A DNA stretch of 13,957 bases from JADHLN01 sp965658435. GTDB lineage: Bacteria; Pseudomonadota; Alphaproteobacteria; Rickettsiales; JABIRX01. The stretch's first letter is position 1. Each line of letters opens with the position of its first letter. Below, in pieces: positions 7,713 to 13,957 of the stretch. The notes under the pieces are model-generated. The model was given only the letters and a program-made list of their open reading frames with translations, did no database searches and was not told the DNA's origin. A program made the translations under genes and the position numbers. Location: positions 1 through 13,957 of the forward strand of contig CBFHSE010000041.1 of NCBI GenBank assembly GCA_965658435.1, read 5' to 3'.

Positions 7713-7922
7713 CTAACCACATCTTTCCTCAAACTCCTGATTAAAATTATCAATCTGACGAAGCGTTTCTTCACTTAATAAATTTAACTCTGACTCAGTT
7801 ATTGTGATAGGATTTGCCCAAAGGCAGAGATTATTTACGGACGTATTTTTGCATCCTGCGCTTAACAGTAGAAATGCTATCATTCCTACGATTAATTTGC
7901 CTCTTTTTAGATTTTTTTGCAT
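7713..7922 (-). CDS. Outer-membrane lipoprotein spanin (Rz1/LysC-like), overlapping the i-spanin gene
   Basis: A 69-residue lipoprotein starting at the ATG at 7922. It has a basic N-terminus (KNLKRGK), a hydrophobic stretch and a lipobox SAGC with lipidated C24, giving a mature protein of about 46 residues. The mature part has C-L-W-A-N-P-I, a SELNLLSEETLRQI segment and a final ERCG. This C-x-W-x-x-P-I ... T-x-x-Q-I-x-x-x-N ... C pattern is familiar from Rz1/LysC-like spanins of P2-like and alphaproteobacterial phages. The frame is open further upstream to an ATG at 7988, but only the start at 7922 (or one at 7931) places the signal sequence at the N-terminus. Its first 92 bases lie inside the preceding gene in a different frame. 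With the i-spanin it would fuse inner and outer membranes in the last step of lysis. Confidence 0.75.
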   Translation of the reverse strand: MQKNLKRGKLIVGMIAFLLLSAGCKNTSVNNLCLWANPITITESELNLLSEETLRQIDNFNQEFEERCG

Positions 7923-8046
7923 CACTAACATTATTTTTGAGTTGCTTAATTTTTTCTGATTTCTTGCCTCTAAAAAATCCAAATCCAAAAATGGCGCAAA
8001 TTCCTGCCAAAAATATCATTGATTTGATTATTAGTCCTTCAAGCAT
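7831..8046 (-). CDS. Inner-membrane spanin candidate (Rz-like)
   Basis: A 71-residue protein with one N-terminal membrane segment (about residues 5-25, IIKSMIFLAGICAIFGFGFF) and a strongly basic, probably helical tail (RGKKSEKIKQLKNNVSDAKK, then more Lys/Arg-rich residues). A short membrane anchor plus charged periplasmic helix is the layout of Rz-type i-spanins, although this one is short. The key support is context: the lipoprotein spanin starts inside it in another frame, as in lambda Rz/Rz1, and an endolysin lies two genes upstream. Its ATG overlaps the last 16 bases of the preceding membrane-protein gene. An AAGAAG sequence abuts the start but is too close for a normal Shine-Dalgarno sequence. 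Confidence 0.65.
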   Translation of the reverse strand: MLEGLIIKSMIFLAGICAIFGFGFFRGKKSEKIKQLKNNVSDAKKSKKRQINRRNDSISTVKRRMQKYVRK

Positions 8047-8279
8047 CTTCTTTTAAGATTTATTCCTTTTTCAAATACCCCAATTCCAAGCAATCCACCA
8101 CCTGATATCAAAAACATGTTGATAATGCCAAGAGCAGTTGCTGCATCGGCAGCACCTCGATAAAGTGAGTAAGCAAATAATATGGTAGAAAATATTATGC
8201 CTATCGCTAGTAATATTGATCCCCATAACCTTTTGGAGGATTTATTGCCCTTAGAATCTTGTAAAAAATTATTGGTCAT
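8031..8279 (-). CDS. Small two-TM membrane protein, holin candidate
   Basis: An 82-residue protein with a polar start (NNFLQDSKGNKSSKR), two hydrophobic segments (about 18-40 and 46-70) separated by a short RGAADAA loop, and a basic tail (KGINLKRRCLKD). This size and two-helix layout suit a class II-like holin, which would release the endolysin. It sits between the M15 endolysin and the spanin pair, exactly where a holin is expected. It starts 8 bases after the endolysin stop, and its end overlaps the i-spanin start by 16 bases. No family was recognised, so the holin call rests on topology and position. The one-TM protein at 8689-8979 is a competing holin candidate. Confidence 0.6.
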   Translation of the reverse strand: MTNNFLQDSKGNKSSKRLWGSILLAIGIIFSTILFAYSLYRGAADAATALGIINMFLISGGGLLGIGVFEKGINLKRRCLKD

Positions 8280-8287
8280 CGTTTTGG

Positions 8288-8680
8288 TTAATCGGTTATT
8301 AATTCAAAATGGGGTAAATCATATAGGGTTTGATCTTTTAGGTCGTTGTCAGAGTCCCAATCTCCACCCCAACGGATTTTGATATTGAGCATTTTTGCAA
8401 TTCCTTGAACTGTTCCTGCAAAGTGATAGAAGCGATTCTTATCTTTCCAATCAATCGGCCATGGAGCAACATCTGCTGCAAGAGATGGTAAGTGATTATG
8501 TTTACCACCTGATTTTATCCTTGATTTACCGGCATTAAATGCTTTTAGCTGATCTTCATTTGATCTATGTCCTTCAAGAATTGTGCAATCATAATACTTG
8601 ATTACTTCATTAAATAGCTTCTGCAAATCAGCATGACAGCTTGATAATTGCTCTTTCGATCTTCTTCCAAATTGAGGCAT
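8288..8680 (-). CDS. M15-family zinc peptidase, phage endolysin
   Basis: A 130-residue peptidoglycan peptidase. The motif HNHLPSLAAD provides H63 and D70, and DLPHFEL provides D121 and H124. The spacing H-x6-D and D-x2-H is the same as the zinc ligands and catalytic aspartate of the phage T5 L-alanyl-D-glutamate peptidase (H66, D73, D130, H133, from memory). A GHRS segment (37-40), an R54-to-K60 segment and WGGDWD (104-109) are also typical of M15A/C endolysins. There is no signal peptide or cell-wall-binding domain, so export would depend on a holin, as in a canonical lysis cassette. The length is normal for this group. It starts 8 bases after the DUF6127-like gene and ends 8 bases before the holin candidate. 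Confidence 0.88.
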   Translation of the reverse strand: MPQFGRRSKEQLSSCHADLQKLFNEVIKYYDCTILEGHRSNEDQLKAFNAGKSRIKSGGKHNHLPSLAADVAPWPIDWKDKNRFYHFAGTVQGIAKMLNIKIRWGGDWDSDNDLKDQTLYDLPHFELITD

Positions 8681-8688
8681 TTCTTTGA

Positions 8689-8979
8689 TTATTTAAAATT
8701 GATATTATCGCCAATTAAAGCTATGAATCCTGCGGTAATTAAGGTCATAAAACCAAAAACCATCCATCTAATAAAAACCTTAAAGGCGTGCTTTTTTGCC
8801 ATACGAAATGATTTGAGTAATTCACGAAGATTTGCGATATCCATATAGGCTAAATCATCATCTAGACCAATTTCTTTGAGAGCGGCTTTAGCACCTTGTT
8901 TCGAAGCCTTTACTAAAAGAGCCTCAAGTTCAATTTCGCTCAAGGAGATCTGTTGTACTTTTTCGTCTTTTTTAAGCAT
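8689..8979 (-). CDS. DUF6127-like protein with C-terminal TM segment
   Basis: A 96-residue protein. The soluble N-terminal part (about 1-65) is helical and charged, with a KQGAKAALKEIGLDDD segment and DIANLRELLKSFR. One membrane helix follows near the C-terminus (about 70-89, IRWMVFGFMTLITAGFIALI). The pattern resembles DUF6127 proteins, small proteins beside endolysin genes in alphaproteobacterial phages; this is from memory and moderately sure. Its ATG directly abuts the TAA of the tail gene D, with no gap, so it is translationally tied to the tail operon. A role in lysis (holin, antiholin or endolysin helper) is likely from its neighbours but not shown by sequence. Confidence 0.6.
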   Translation of the reverse strand: MLKKDEKVQQISLSEIELEALLVKASKQGAKAALKEIGLDDDLAYMDIANLRELLKSFRMAKKHAFKVFIRWMVFGFMTLITAGFIALIGDNINFK

Positions 8980-9963
8980 TTAAGTTTTTGAAATTGCGTT
9001 GATAGTGGATTTGTAGCCTTGATCACTTAACTCGTGATTTACTGAATTAATGATCCAGTTTTTGTCTTTTAGATATCTTATATCTGGAATGATTATTGGC
9101 TTTTCAGCGGAGAGGCTTGGATTACCAGCAAGTGATAATTCTAATTTGGTTATTCCTCTCTCAAATTCTGCTAATTTGGTTTTGGCTGCATTGATAGCTC
9201 TTGATTCATCAGTAAAAGTGAATCTGATCTCGTAAGCAGGATCGTCACTTCCTGCGAAAACTTGTTTTTCTTCTCCAGTTGCAAAATCATGATACCGCGC
9301 AATTACCTTGCCAAATTTTCCTCGATCGAGAATATCTAATCGCCAGTTAGTGATTTGATTTTCGAAGATTTCTGTTGTTGGCAACTCCTTGCCACTAATT
9401 GATAGAGCTTTGCTTTTTCTAGCGAAAACCAATTTGCCAGTAATAAATTTGATTAAAGCATCGTAATTTTGAGATAGGCTAACTAAGAATGATAAATCGC
9501 TCTCATTAGTCTGATCAATATGGTTGATGTAGATTTGGTTAAAATACTCATCAATTAAGCTCTCAAATTTATGCTCTTTGGCAATTTTAGAAATTATACC
9601 AACCAAACTATATTCATGCCATGATCTGCTTTTTGGTGATCTGATTTTGTTGCTTAGATTTTTATCATTACCATAGCTGGCTTTGGCAATAATTCTAAGT
9701 TTGCTTGGAGGAGATGAGAGGCTAATATTATCAACGATGAAGCTACCCATTAAGGATAGATTTTCTTTATCATAGCCTAGATAAATTTTAAGCGTTGTTC
9801 CTCTAGGCGGAATATCCAAAATATTATCCCTATTATCTAAAAGAATTTCTGCCTTATCAGAAACTAACCCAGTTTCATCGCTAATATTTAAAGAAATCAG
9901 TCTGGCAGATAAAAGATCAGTGATATCCTTATCATCAGCTTCAATTTTAAATATTGGTTTCAT
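8980..9963 (-). CDS. D: Phage late control / baseplate hub protein D
   Basis: A 327-residue protein of the P2 gpD (phage late control gene D) family, the hub protein at the tail tip, structurally related to T4 gp27 and the N-terminal part of VgrG. The N-terminus has the repeated-strand pattern seen in this family: FKIEADDKDITDLLSARLIS, then DETGLVSDKAEILLDNR, a PPRGTTLKIYLGY segment and GSFIVDNI. The middle has WHEYSLVGIISKIAKEHKF and NESDLSFLVSLSQNYDALIKF, the characteristic gpD/VgrG-like region, and the C-terminus ends in WIINSVNHEL. The length is close to other gpD proteins. It follows gpX after 9 bases. As in P2, D closes the tail gene run, but here lysis genes continue in the same direction. 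Confidence 0.92.
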   Translation of the reverse strand: MKPIFKIEADDKDITDLLSARLISLNISDETGLVSDKAEILLDNRDNILDIPPRGTTLKIYLGYDKENLSLMGSFIVDNISLSSPPSKLRIIAKASYGNDKNLSNKIRSPKSRSWHEYSLVGIISKIAKEHKFESLIDEYFNQIYINHIDQTNESDLSFLVSLSQNYDALIKFITGKLVFARKSKALSISGKELPTTEIFENQITNWRLDILDRGKFGKVIARYHDFATGEEKQVFAGSDDPAYEIRFTFTDESRAINAAKTKLAEFERGITKLELSLAGNPSLSAEKPIIIPDIRYLKDKNWIINSVNHELSDQGYKSTINAISKT

Positions 9964-9972
9964 TAATTTTTT

Positions 9973-10182
9973 CTAAGACCAGAGTTTTACTGTTTCAGAT
10001 TCTTGTTTTTGGATAATGTCAGGTAGAATAATTTTGATTCCCGCTTCAAATACTGCTTCAAGCTCTACAATATGAGGATTAGCTTCAATTACCTGTTCAA
10101 CAATTTTGCTAGTTTTACCATAATAATTTTGGCAAATTTGATCCAAAATATCGCCGTCTTTTGTAGTGTAGATAATGCTCAT
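9973..10182 (-). CDS. X: Tail protein X (LysM-like)
   Basis: A 69-residue protein of the P2 gpX family, with YTTKDGDILDQICQNYYGKT near the start, EANPHIVELEAVFEAGIKI in the middle and LPDI following. These correspond to the LysM-like fold of short tail proteins that help join the tail tube end and hub, possibly contacting peptidoglycan. Its ATG overlaps the TGA of the U gene (ATGA at 10182-10179), implying coupled translation. The U-X-D order is exactly that of P2. Confidence 0.9.
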   Translation of the reverse strand: MSIIYTTKDGDILDQICQNYYGKTSKIVEQVIEANPHIVELEAVFEAGIKIILPDIIQKQESETVKLWS

Positions 10183-10673
10183 AAGCTACTTACAACATTT
10201 TGAATAATGCCTTTAATTCCTCTTTTTTGATCTTCACCATATCGCTTCAAGCTAATAGAAAATTCAATTTTTCTTGGAGCTCCATCATTTAAAAAATTAC
10301 TTTGATTTTCAGTGATTTTAACAATGCACCATCTACCAAAGGCAAAGCCATTGCCAGATACAAGAAATAATGGTTTACCAAGTCCTGCCTGCGCTCTCAT
10401 CAAAGTTATTTGTTTTAATCCACCTTTAAAATGAGGATAAATAACTCCTTCAAGATCAATGGTTTCAACGCCAAAACCAGTAAATTGTAAAGTTGGATTG
10501 GCGTTAATTCGGTTAATTTCTTGCCAACGATATTCACTTTGTCTTCTTAAAGTTTGATAAGCAGAGCTTTTGATGGCAAAGCGGTAAGCGCCTAAAAGAA
10601 GCATCATATCAACTTTAAGCAGATTATTAACTGTTAATTTGGAGCTGATATTTTTAAAGAAATCGAGTGCCAT
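10179..10673 (-). CDS. U: Tail completion protein U
   Basis: A 164-residue protein of the P2 gpU family. The N-terminal helix contains MMLLGAYRFAIKSSAYQTLR. The typical core is RQSEYRWQEI (44-53), then PTLQFTGFGVETIDLEGVIYP, then FKGGLKQITLMRAQA, then GNGFAFGRWCIVKI. It is thought to act in tail completion at the head-proximal end. The length is about that of P2 gpU. The gene starts 3 bases after the tape-measure stop and overlaps X by 4 bases. Confidence 0.92.
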   Translation of the reverse strand: MALDFFKNISSKLTVNNLLKVDMMLLLGAYRFAIKSSAYQTLRRQSEYRWQEINRINANPTLQFTGFGVETIDLEGVIYPHFKGGLKQITLMRAQAGLGKPLFLVSGNGFAFGRWCIVKITENQSNFLNDGAPRKIEFSISLKRYGEDQKRGIKGIIQNVVSSL

Positions 10674-10676
10674 AAC

Positions 10677-12974
10677 TTAGTCAAAATTGAGTGCTTGCTT
10701 TCTCACAGCAAATTTATGCATCACCTCATCAATTGCTATTCTTACATGATTTGCGATTGTTTTTTCATCGGCATTGGTATGTGCATTAATAGTGATTGGA
10801 GCAGAAATTGAAATATTTGAATTCGAGCTACTACCAGCAATATTAGAAACATTACTGGTTTCAATTATTTTGCTAAAATCAGTATCTGTTGATTCTAAAT
10901 CTTTGATCGTATCACCAATTTGGCTTTGATTACTTACCTCATCATCAGAAAATATTCCAGTTACCGACTTGATTCCTTTACCAACAACCCCAGCAACTGT
11001 TTTTAATGGTTTTAATAATTTACTAACCCATTCAAAGGCTTTTTTAACATAAGCAATTACTCCGCTAAATAAATTCTTAAAAAACTCACCAACTGGTTGC
11101 CAATTTTTAATCAGTAATCCTGCTGCAATTGCAATACCACCAATTATTAGCCCAATTGGATTGCTCATTATTGCAATTCCAAGTGCCTTAATGCCAAGAA
11201 TCACTTTTGGAATAGAAAAGCTCATCAAGGTCATTGCTGTTTTATAAGCAAGCAACGCTCCTTTAGCTGATAGGAATCCGCCTTTTAAAAAGGTAAATGC
11301 AAATCCCATGCCAATAGAAGCTACTTTGAAGCTGATCATTCCAGCAATTGCCAAACCAAGATATTTGGTTAAAACTGGGAATTTCTCTGCAAAAATACTT
11401 ACTCGTCCTGCAACATTAGCTGCAGTTTTAGCAATTGACGCAAAAGCAGGAAGCAGAACTGAACCAATAGAAATTCCAACTGATTCAATAGCTGAAGCAA
11501 ATTCTTTAAATGCACCTGATGTGGTATTTTTTAGCCTATCAGCCATTTCCTTGGCTGCACCATTAGCATTGTTAATTTTTTTTTCTACTTCGTCTAATCT
11601 GCCAGTTTCTACTGATTTGAATATTGCTAATGCTCCAGCAGTTGATCTGGTGCCAAAAATATCTTTGATGATTGATAATTTTTCATCATCGGCTAAGTTT
11701 TTAGTTGCATGATGCATTTCTTTTAAAATGCTAACCATTGAACGCATCTTGCCATTTTCAAAGATTTTAACTCCAAGACCGGATAACCTTTTTTGAGCAA
11801 GTAAAGCCTCTTTAGCAACATCAGGCATTTCTTCAGTAGAGATTCCCATTTCATTTCTCATCTGCCCCAAAGCTTTAGCTCCAGCTTTTGCAGGTGCAGC
11901 GAGTCTTAAATAAGTTGATCTAAGCATAGTGCCTGCCATTGTAGCTTGAATACCAGCATCACCAAGAACACCTGCCAAAGTTGCAGTCTCACTTAGAGTG
12001 CCACCAACAGCAGCCGCAGCAGGCGCAATAAATTTCATGGTTTGACCAAGCATCTCAACATTCACATTAGTTGACCTGCTTGCTTGAGCTAAAATATCAG
12101 CTACCTCGCCAGTTCTTTCAGCTTCCATATTAAAGCCGGTTAGAATATTTGAGGCAATATCTGCAGTTCTGCCTAAATCCATATTGCCAGCAATTGCTAG
12201 ATTTAATACAGATGGGGTTGCAGCTAAAATTTGATTAGTGTTAAGACCAGCCATACCAAGAAATTGCATGGCTTCACTTGCCTGGCTTGCTGTATATTGC
12301 GTTGTTCTTCCAAGTTCTCTTGCTTGCTTTGTTAGGGCTTTAAATCCTTTACTATCAGCTGCTTCATTGGTAATAGCACCAACTTTTGCCATCGCTAATT
12401 CAAAATCTACCGCTGGCTTTACCGCTGAATATAAAACTCCACCAAGAGCAACAGCATCAACCATTTGGGAGCGATAATTTGCTCTATTGCTTAAATTCTT
12501 ATCCTTGGCATTTTGGTTATTTTGTAGAGCTGATTGCCTTCTTTTTAAAACATTAAGATTTTTACTTAATTTAGCTTGCTGCGAGTTAAAGTTTTTAATA
12601 TCAATTCCACCAGAGCGAAGTGCTTTACCCATCTTCCTTGTAGAGCTAGCAGTTTCAAGAAAAGATTTTTTTGTTTGATCTGCTAGTCTTTTAGCTTTTC
12701 TAAAATTATTTTGTAACTGTTTTGATGGGCTATCAGTTGCTGCAATTTCTTTTGATAGAGCATCTAATTTTTGTTTTGCATCACGATAGGCAATTGATGC
12801 TTCTTTTGTAGATCTTGATGAATTTCTAAAAGCCTCAATTTGGTTTGCTCTATCAGTAACTTTTTTGATTGCAGAGCCAAGAGAAGATAGTTGCTTATTT
12901 GCAGATCCAAAAGCACCTTTAAATGATTTGCCAAGCTCTGCGCCAATTAAAACTGAAACTGATGCGTTGGGCAT
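10677..12974 (-). CDS. T: Tail tape measure protein T (TP901 core)
   Basis: A 765-residue tape measure protein, similar in size to P2 gpT (about 815). The N-terminal 170 residues form helical, Lys/Gln/Ser-rich coiled coil. The TP901-type core (about 190-400) begins with AMAKVGAITNEA and includes LTKQARELGRTTQYTASQAS, a FLGMAGLNT segment, TADIASNILTGFNM, NVEMLGQTMKFIAPAAAAVG and GVLGDAGIQATMAGTMLR, all diagnostic for this family. A run of hydrophobic segments (about 535-630) could cross the host inner membrane during DNA delivery, and the C-terminal 130 residues are polar. The protein sets tail length; by comparison with P2 a slightly shorter tail is expected. It starts 2 bases after the E' stop. 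Nine consecutive A residues in the coding strand (11584-11576) are kept in frame. Confidence 0.95.
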   Translation of the reverse strand: MPNASVSVLIGAELGKSFKGAFGSANKQLSSLGSAIKKVTDRANQIEAFRNSSRSTKEASIAYRDAKQKLDALSKEIAATDSPSKQLQNNFRKAKRLADQTKKSFLETASSTRKMGKALRSGGIDIKNFNSQQAKLSKNLNVLKRRQSALQNNQNAKDKNLSNRANYRSQMVDAVALGGVLYSAVKPAVDFELAMAKVGAITNEAADSKGFKALTKQARELGRTTQYTASQASEAMQFLGMAGLNTNQILAATPSVLNLAIAGNMDLGRTADIASNILTGFNMEAERTGEVADILAQASRSTNVNVEMLGQTMKFIAPAAAAVGGTLSETATLAGVLGDAGIQATMAGTMLRSTYLRLAAPAKAGAKALGQMRNEMGISTEEMPDVAKEALLAQKRLSGLGVKIFENGKMRSMVSILKEMHHATKNLADDEKLSIIKDIFGTRSTAGALAIFKSVETGRLDEVEKKINNANGAAKEMADRLKNTTSGAFKEFASAIESVGISIGSVLLPAFASIAKTAANVAGRVSIFAEKFPVLTKYLGLAIAGMISFKVASIGMGFAFTFLKGGFLSAKGALLAYKTAMTLMSFSIPKVILGIKALGIAIMSNPIGLIIGGIAIAAGLLIKNWQPVGEFFKNLFSGVIAYVKKAFEWVSKLLKPLKTVAGVVGKGIKSVTGIFSDDEVSNQSQIGDTIKDLESTDTDFSKIIETSNVSNIAGSSSNSNISISAPITINAHTNADEKTIANHVRIAIDEVMHKFAVRKQALNFD

Positions 12975-12976
12975 GA

Positions 12977-13362
12977 TTAAATATCGTTAGATTCTTTTTG
13001 GATTAAAATTGCTTCATCATAAAATAAGCAGAACTCTTCTTCGGTTAGTTCTAAAATTTCAGAAAGTGGCCAATGAGTTATTTTTGAGAGAATTATGATG
13101 GCCCGCCTTATATTCCCTCGGATTTGAAAAAATCCATATATGCTTTTTGTAAATTTGCATAGTCAGACTCGTCTAACTCCTCAATAATATTGGGAGCTAC
13201 TTCACAAAGATTGGCAAAAAGCCTGATTTCTTTTTCTTCATCTGATGAGTTTTTCATTTTGGCAACAATGAGTCGATCTTTGACTTTTGATCTTCTCATA
13301 TTCAAATCAGCGATATTTGCACCATTTGATTCGATTGGATAATTTAACTTTATATTTTGCAT
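12977..13362 (-). CDS. Tail chaperone frameshift product E+E' (-1 frameshift)
   Basis: This is the long form made when ribosomes slip back one base at 13132-13126. After F79 of gpE the -1 frame continues for 49 codons (QIRGNIRRAIIILSKITHWP, then LSEILELTEEEF, ending ESNDI) to the TAA at 12979-12977, giving 128 residues. The extension has the Trp-Pro-x-x-E...L...E pattern of the P2 GpE/E' family (tail chaperones with a WP.SEM.-type segment), which confirms that it is coding although it has no start codon of its own. The fused and short forms are tail-assembly chaperones that coat the tape measure, like lambda gpG/gpGT. The extension ends 2 bases before T. Sequence support is strong; the actual slipping rate cannot be seen. 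Confidence 0.85.
13108..13362 (-). CDS. E: Tail assembly chaperone E (short form)
   Basis: An 84-residue protein of the P2 gpE / Mu gp41 tail-assembly chaperone family. The N-terminus (IKLNYPIESNGANIADLNMR, then RSKVKDRLIVAKMK) is the standard strand-plus-arm pattern (L..PI...G..I..L..R.....D...A). It continues with EIRLFANLCEVAPNIIEELD and DYANLQKAYMDFF, again typical. The zero frame ends at TAA 13110-13108, 18 bases past the slippery site. The length is close to P2 gpE (about 91). It begins 11 bases after the tube gene and has only a weak Shine-Dalgarno sequence. Confidence 0.92.
   Translation of the reverse strand: MQNIKLNYPIESNGANIADLNMRRSKVKDRLIVAKMKNSSDEEKEIRLFANLCEVAPNIIEELDESDYANLQKAYMDFFKSEGI
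13126..13132 (-). promoter_or_regulatory. Slippery heptamer T TTT TTC for programmed -1 frameshift
   Basis: Read on the minus strand, GA-T TTT TTC-AAA fits the X XXY YYZ rule in the zero frame of gpE (codons 77-79: D, F, F). Slipping leads into the E' frame. The position matches the known P2-type E/E' arrangement, where a T-rich heptamer is used near the end of E. No obvious stimulatory stem was found by eye downstream; the GC-richer GGCGGGCC at 13106-13099 could take part in one. Confidence 0.8.
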
Positions 13363-13373
13363 AATTTTTATTC

Positions 13374-13874
13374 TTAAATTCCTATTGCATCACGAATTTC
13401 AACCATCTTATCAACTCCGCCAATAATTCTGGTCATATTATCGATATCAACTTCTATTAATTGCTCGCCATCAATTTCAAGCGAGTAGTATCTGCAAGCA
13501 ATTGTGCAGGCTAGAGTTCCTTTTTCTCCTGCAGCGAATTTGCCCATATCCATTTCAGTGTACATACCACGAAGCTTGATGATAATTGGAGAAGTGGTTT
13601 CATCATCTTGCAATGCTCCTCGAAGGGTAATTTGAACAGCATTACCACTGATAAGACCAAATTGCTTTAAAACATCTTTATCATATTCAGATAGAGTGAA
13701 GCTAGCCTCTAGCTTTTCCATTCCCATATCAATTGGAATTGGAGCATCTAACCCACCAGCTCTATATTCTTCTGATTTGATGTTGAGTTTTGGTGGATTT
13801 ACTTCATCACATTTACCAGCATAACCTCTACCATCAATGAAGAGGTTGAAATTTTTTAATATTTTTGGAATCAT
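13374..13874 (-). CDS. FII: Major tail tube protein FII
   Basis: A 166-residue protein of the P2 gpFII family, the inner tube of a contractile tail. Recognisable parts are PKILKNFNLFIDGRGYAGKC at the start, EVNPPKLNIKSEEYRAGGLD, PIPIDMGMEKLEASFTLSEY and, nearer the C-terminus, LRGMYTEMDMGKFAAGEKG. They follow the family pattern along its whole length, which is near that of P2 (about 172). It starts 17 bases after the sheath stop and is followed by E after 11 bases, as in P2 (FI-FII-E-E'-T-U-X-D). Confidence 0.94.
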   Translation of the reverse strand: MIPKILKNFNLFIDGRGYAGKCDEVNPPKLNIKSEEYRAGGLDAPIPIDMGMEKLEASFTLSEYDKDVLKQFGLISGNAVQITLRGALQDDETTSPIIIKLRGMYTEMDMGKFAAGEKGTLACTIACRYYSLEIDGEQLIEVDIDNMTRIIGGVDKMVEIRDAIGI

Positions 13875-13891
13875 GTTAATTTAAAATTTAG

Positions 13892-13957
13892 TTAAACAAT
13901 TTCGCTTAAATAATCATCAGTCATTTTTGATCTGAAGGTGATATGCTCTGCTGGATA
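13892..13957 (-). CDS. FI: Tail sheath protein FI, C-terminal end only (cut by window edge)
   Basis: The last 21 codons of a minus-strand gene that continues past the window edge: YPAEHITFRSKMTDDYLSEI, then V, then TAA at 13894-13892. The ending (PAE.ITF......DYL.EI) resembles the C-terminus of P2-type contractile tail sheath proteins. The identity rests mainly on its place directly upstream of the tube gene, where FI always sits in P2-like phages. Confidence 0.75.
   Translation of the reverse strand, partial: YPAEHITFRSKMTDDYLSEIV

Noticed and set aside
7923..7988. Upstream extension of the lipoprotein spanin to the ATG at 7988
   Set aside because: It would put 22 polar residues before the basic-hydrophobic-lipobox signal sequence; starting at 7922 gives a normal lipoprotein signal.
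7814..8056. Plus-strand frame of 80 codons across the spanin region
   Set aside because: It is antisense to two supported overlapping genes; its hydrophobic runs are reflections of Lys/Glu-rich codons on the other strand.
11576..11584. Run of nine A in the coding strand of T as a slippage or frameshift site
   Set aside because: The zero frame continues with good tape-measure sequence on both sides, and alternate frames soon close; it is a common event in AT-rich DNA.
11308..11712. Plus-strand frame of 134 codons opposite the tape measure gene
   Set aside because: It lies wholly inside the clearly coding T gene on the other strand; its composition (Ala/Ile/Leu-rich) mirrors the helical tape-measure sequence and no family is recognisable.
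12764..12946. Minus-strand frame of 60 codons overlapping the start of T in another frame
   Set aside because: No ribosome binding site or recognisable protein; the T frame here is coding and starts just upstream.
1..13957. CRISPR arrays, tRNA or rRNA genes, insertion sequences
   Set aside because: No regularly spaced repeats, cloverleaf-like sequence, transposase motifs or paired terminal repeats were seen on reading both strands by eye.

Overview
The window is AT-rich throughout and nearly free of non-coding DNA. It holds two gene blocks that point toward each other. The host looks like a Gram-negative bacterium, because the phage carries an inner-membrane/outer-membrane spanin pair. Low GC, poor Shine-Dalgarno sequences and the style of the lysis genes (DUF6127-like protein, short C-x-W lipoprotein spanin) suggest an AT-rich alphaproteobacterium, perhaps of the Rickettsiales/Holosporales kind. 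That placement is a low-confidence inference; no rRNA or tRNA is present to test it.

Left block, plus strand, about 1-7117: a tightly packed defence-type operon. It opens with most of a type I restriction motor subunit (HsdR), cut by the window edge so that its N-terminal nuclease core lies outside. A PHP-domain/ABC-ATPase fusion of the TrlF-like kind overlaps it by ATGA. A DUF4268 protein with a PD-(D/E)xK-like core follows with a 7-base overlap. A GIY-YIG (LEM-3-like) nuclease with an extra C-terminal domain comes 9 bases later. HsdR plus three further putative nuclease or phosphoesterase genes in one transcription unit suggests a composite anti-phage locus. The hsdM and hsdS genes are expected upstream but are not visible.

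Junction, about 7114-7712, minus strand: two small unrecognised genes (97 and 59 codons), then a 119-base intergenic stretch. That stretch carries a 10-bp perfect inverted repeat lying across a plausible sigma70-type promoter. It could be an operator for the small gene pair or the terminator of the phage late operon.

Right block, minus strand, 13957 down to 7713: the tail and lysis end of a P2-like (contractile-tail) prophage in canonical order. It runs sheath FI (last 21 codons only), tube FII, tail chaperone E with its -1 frameshift extension E', tape measure T, U, X and D. The lysis module follows D directly: a DUF6127-like one-TM protein, an M15 zinc endopeptidase endolysin with EndoT5-like spacing of its active-site residues, a two-TM holin candidate, and an overlapping Rz/Rz1-type spanin pair whose second gene starts inside the first in another frame. 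No integrase, att site, capsid or replication gene is in the window, so one end of the prophage probably lies near 7.1-7.7 kb, or the defence operon is prophage cargo beyond it.

Most interesting points: the four-gene nuclease-rich operon beside the prophage late operon, the E/E' programmed frameshift with a clear T TTT TTC slippery site, the overlapping spanins, and the unknown small gene pair with its promoter-embedded palindrome.
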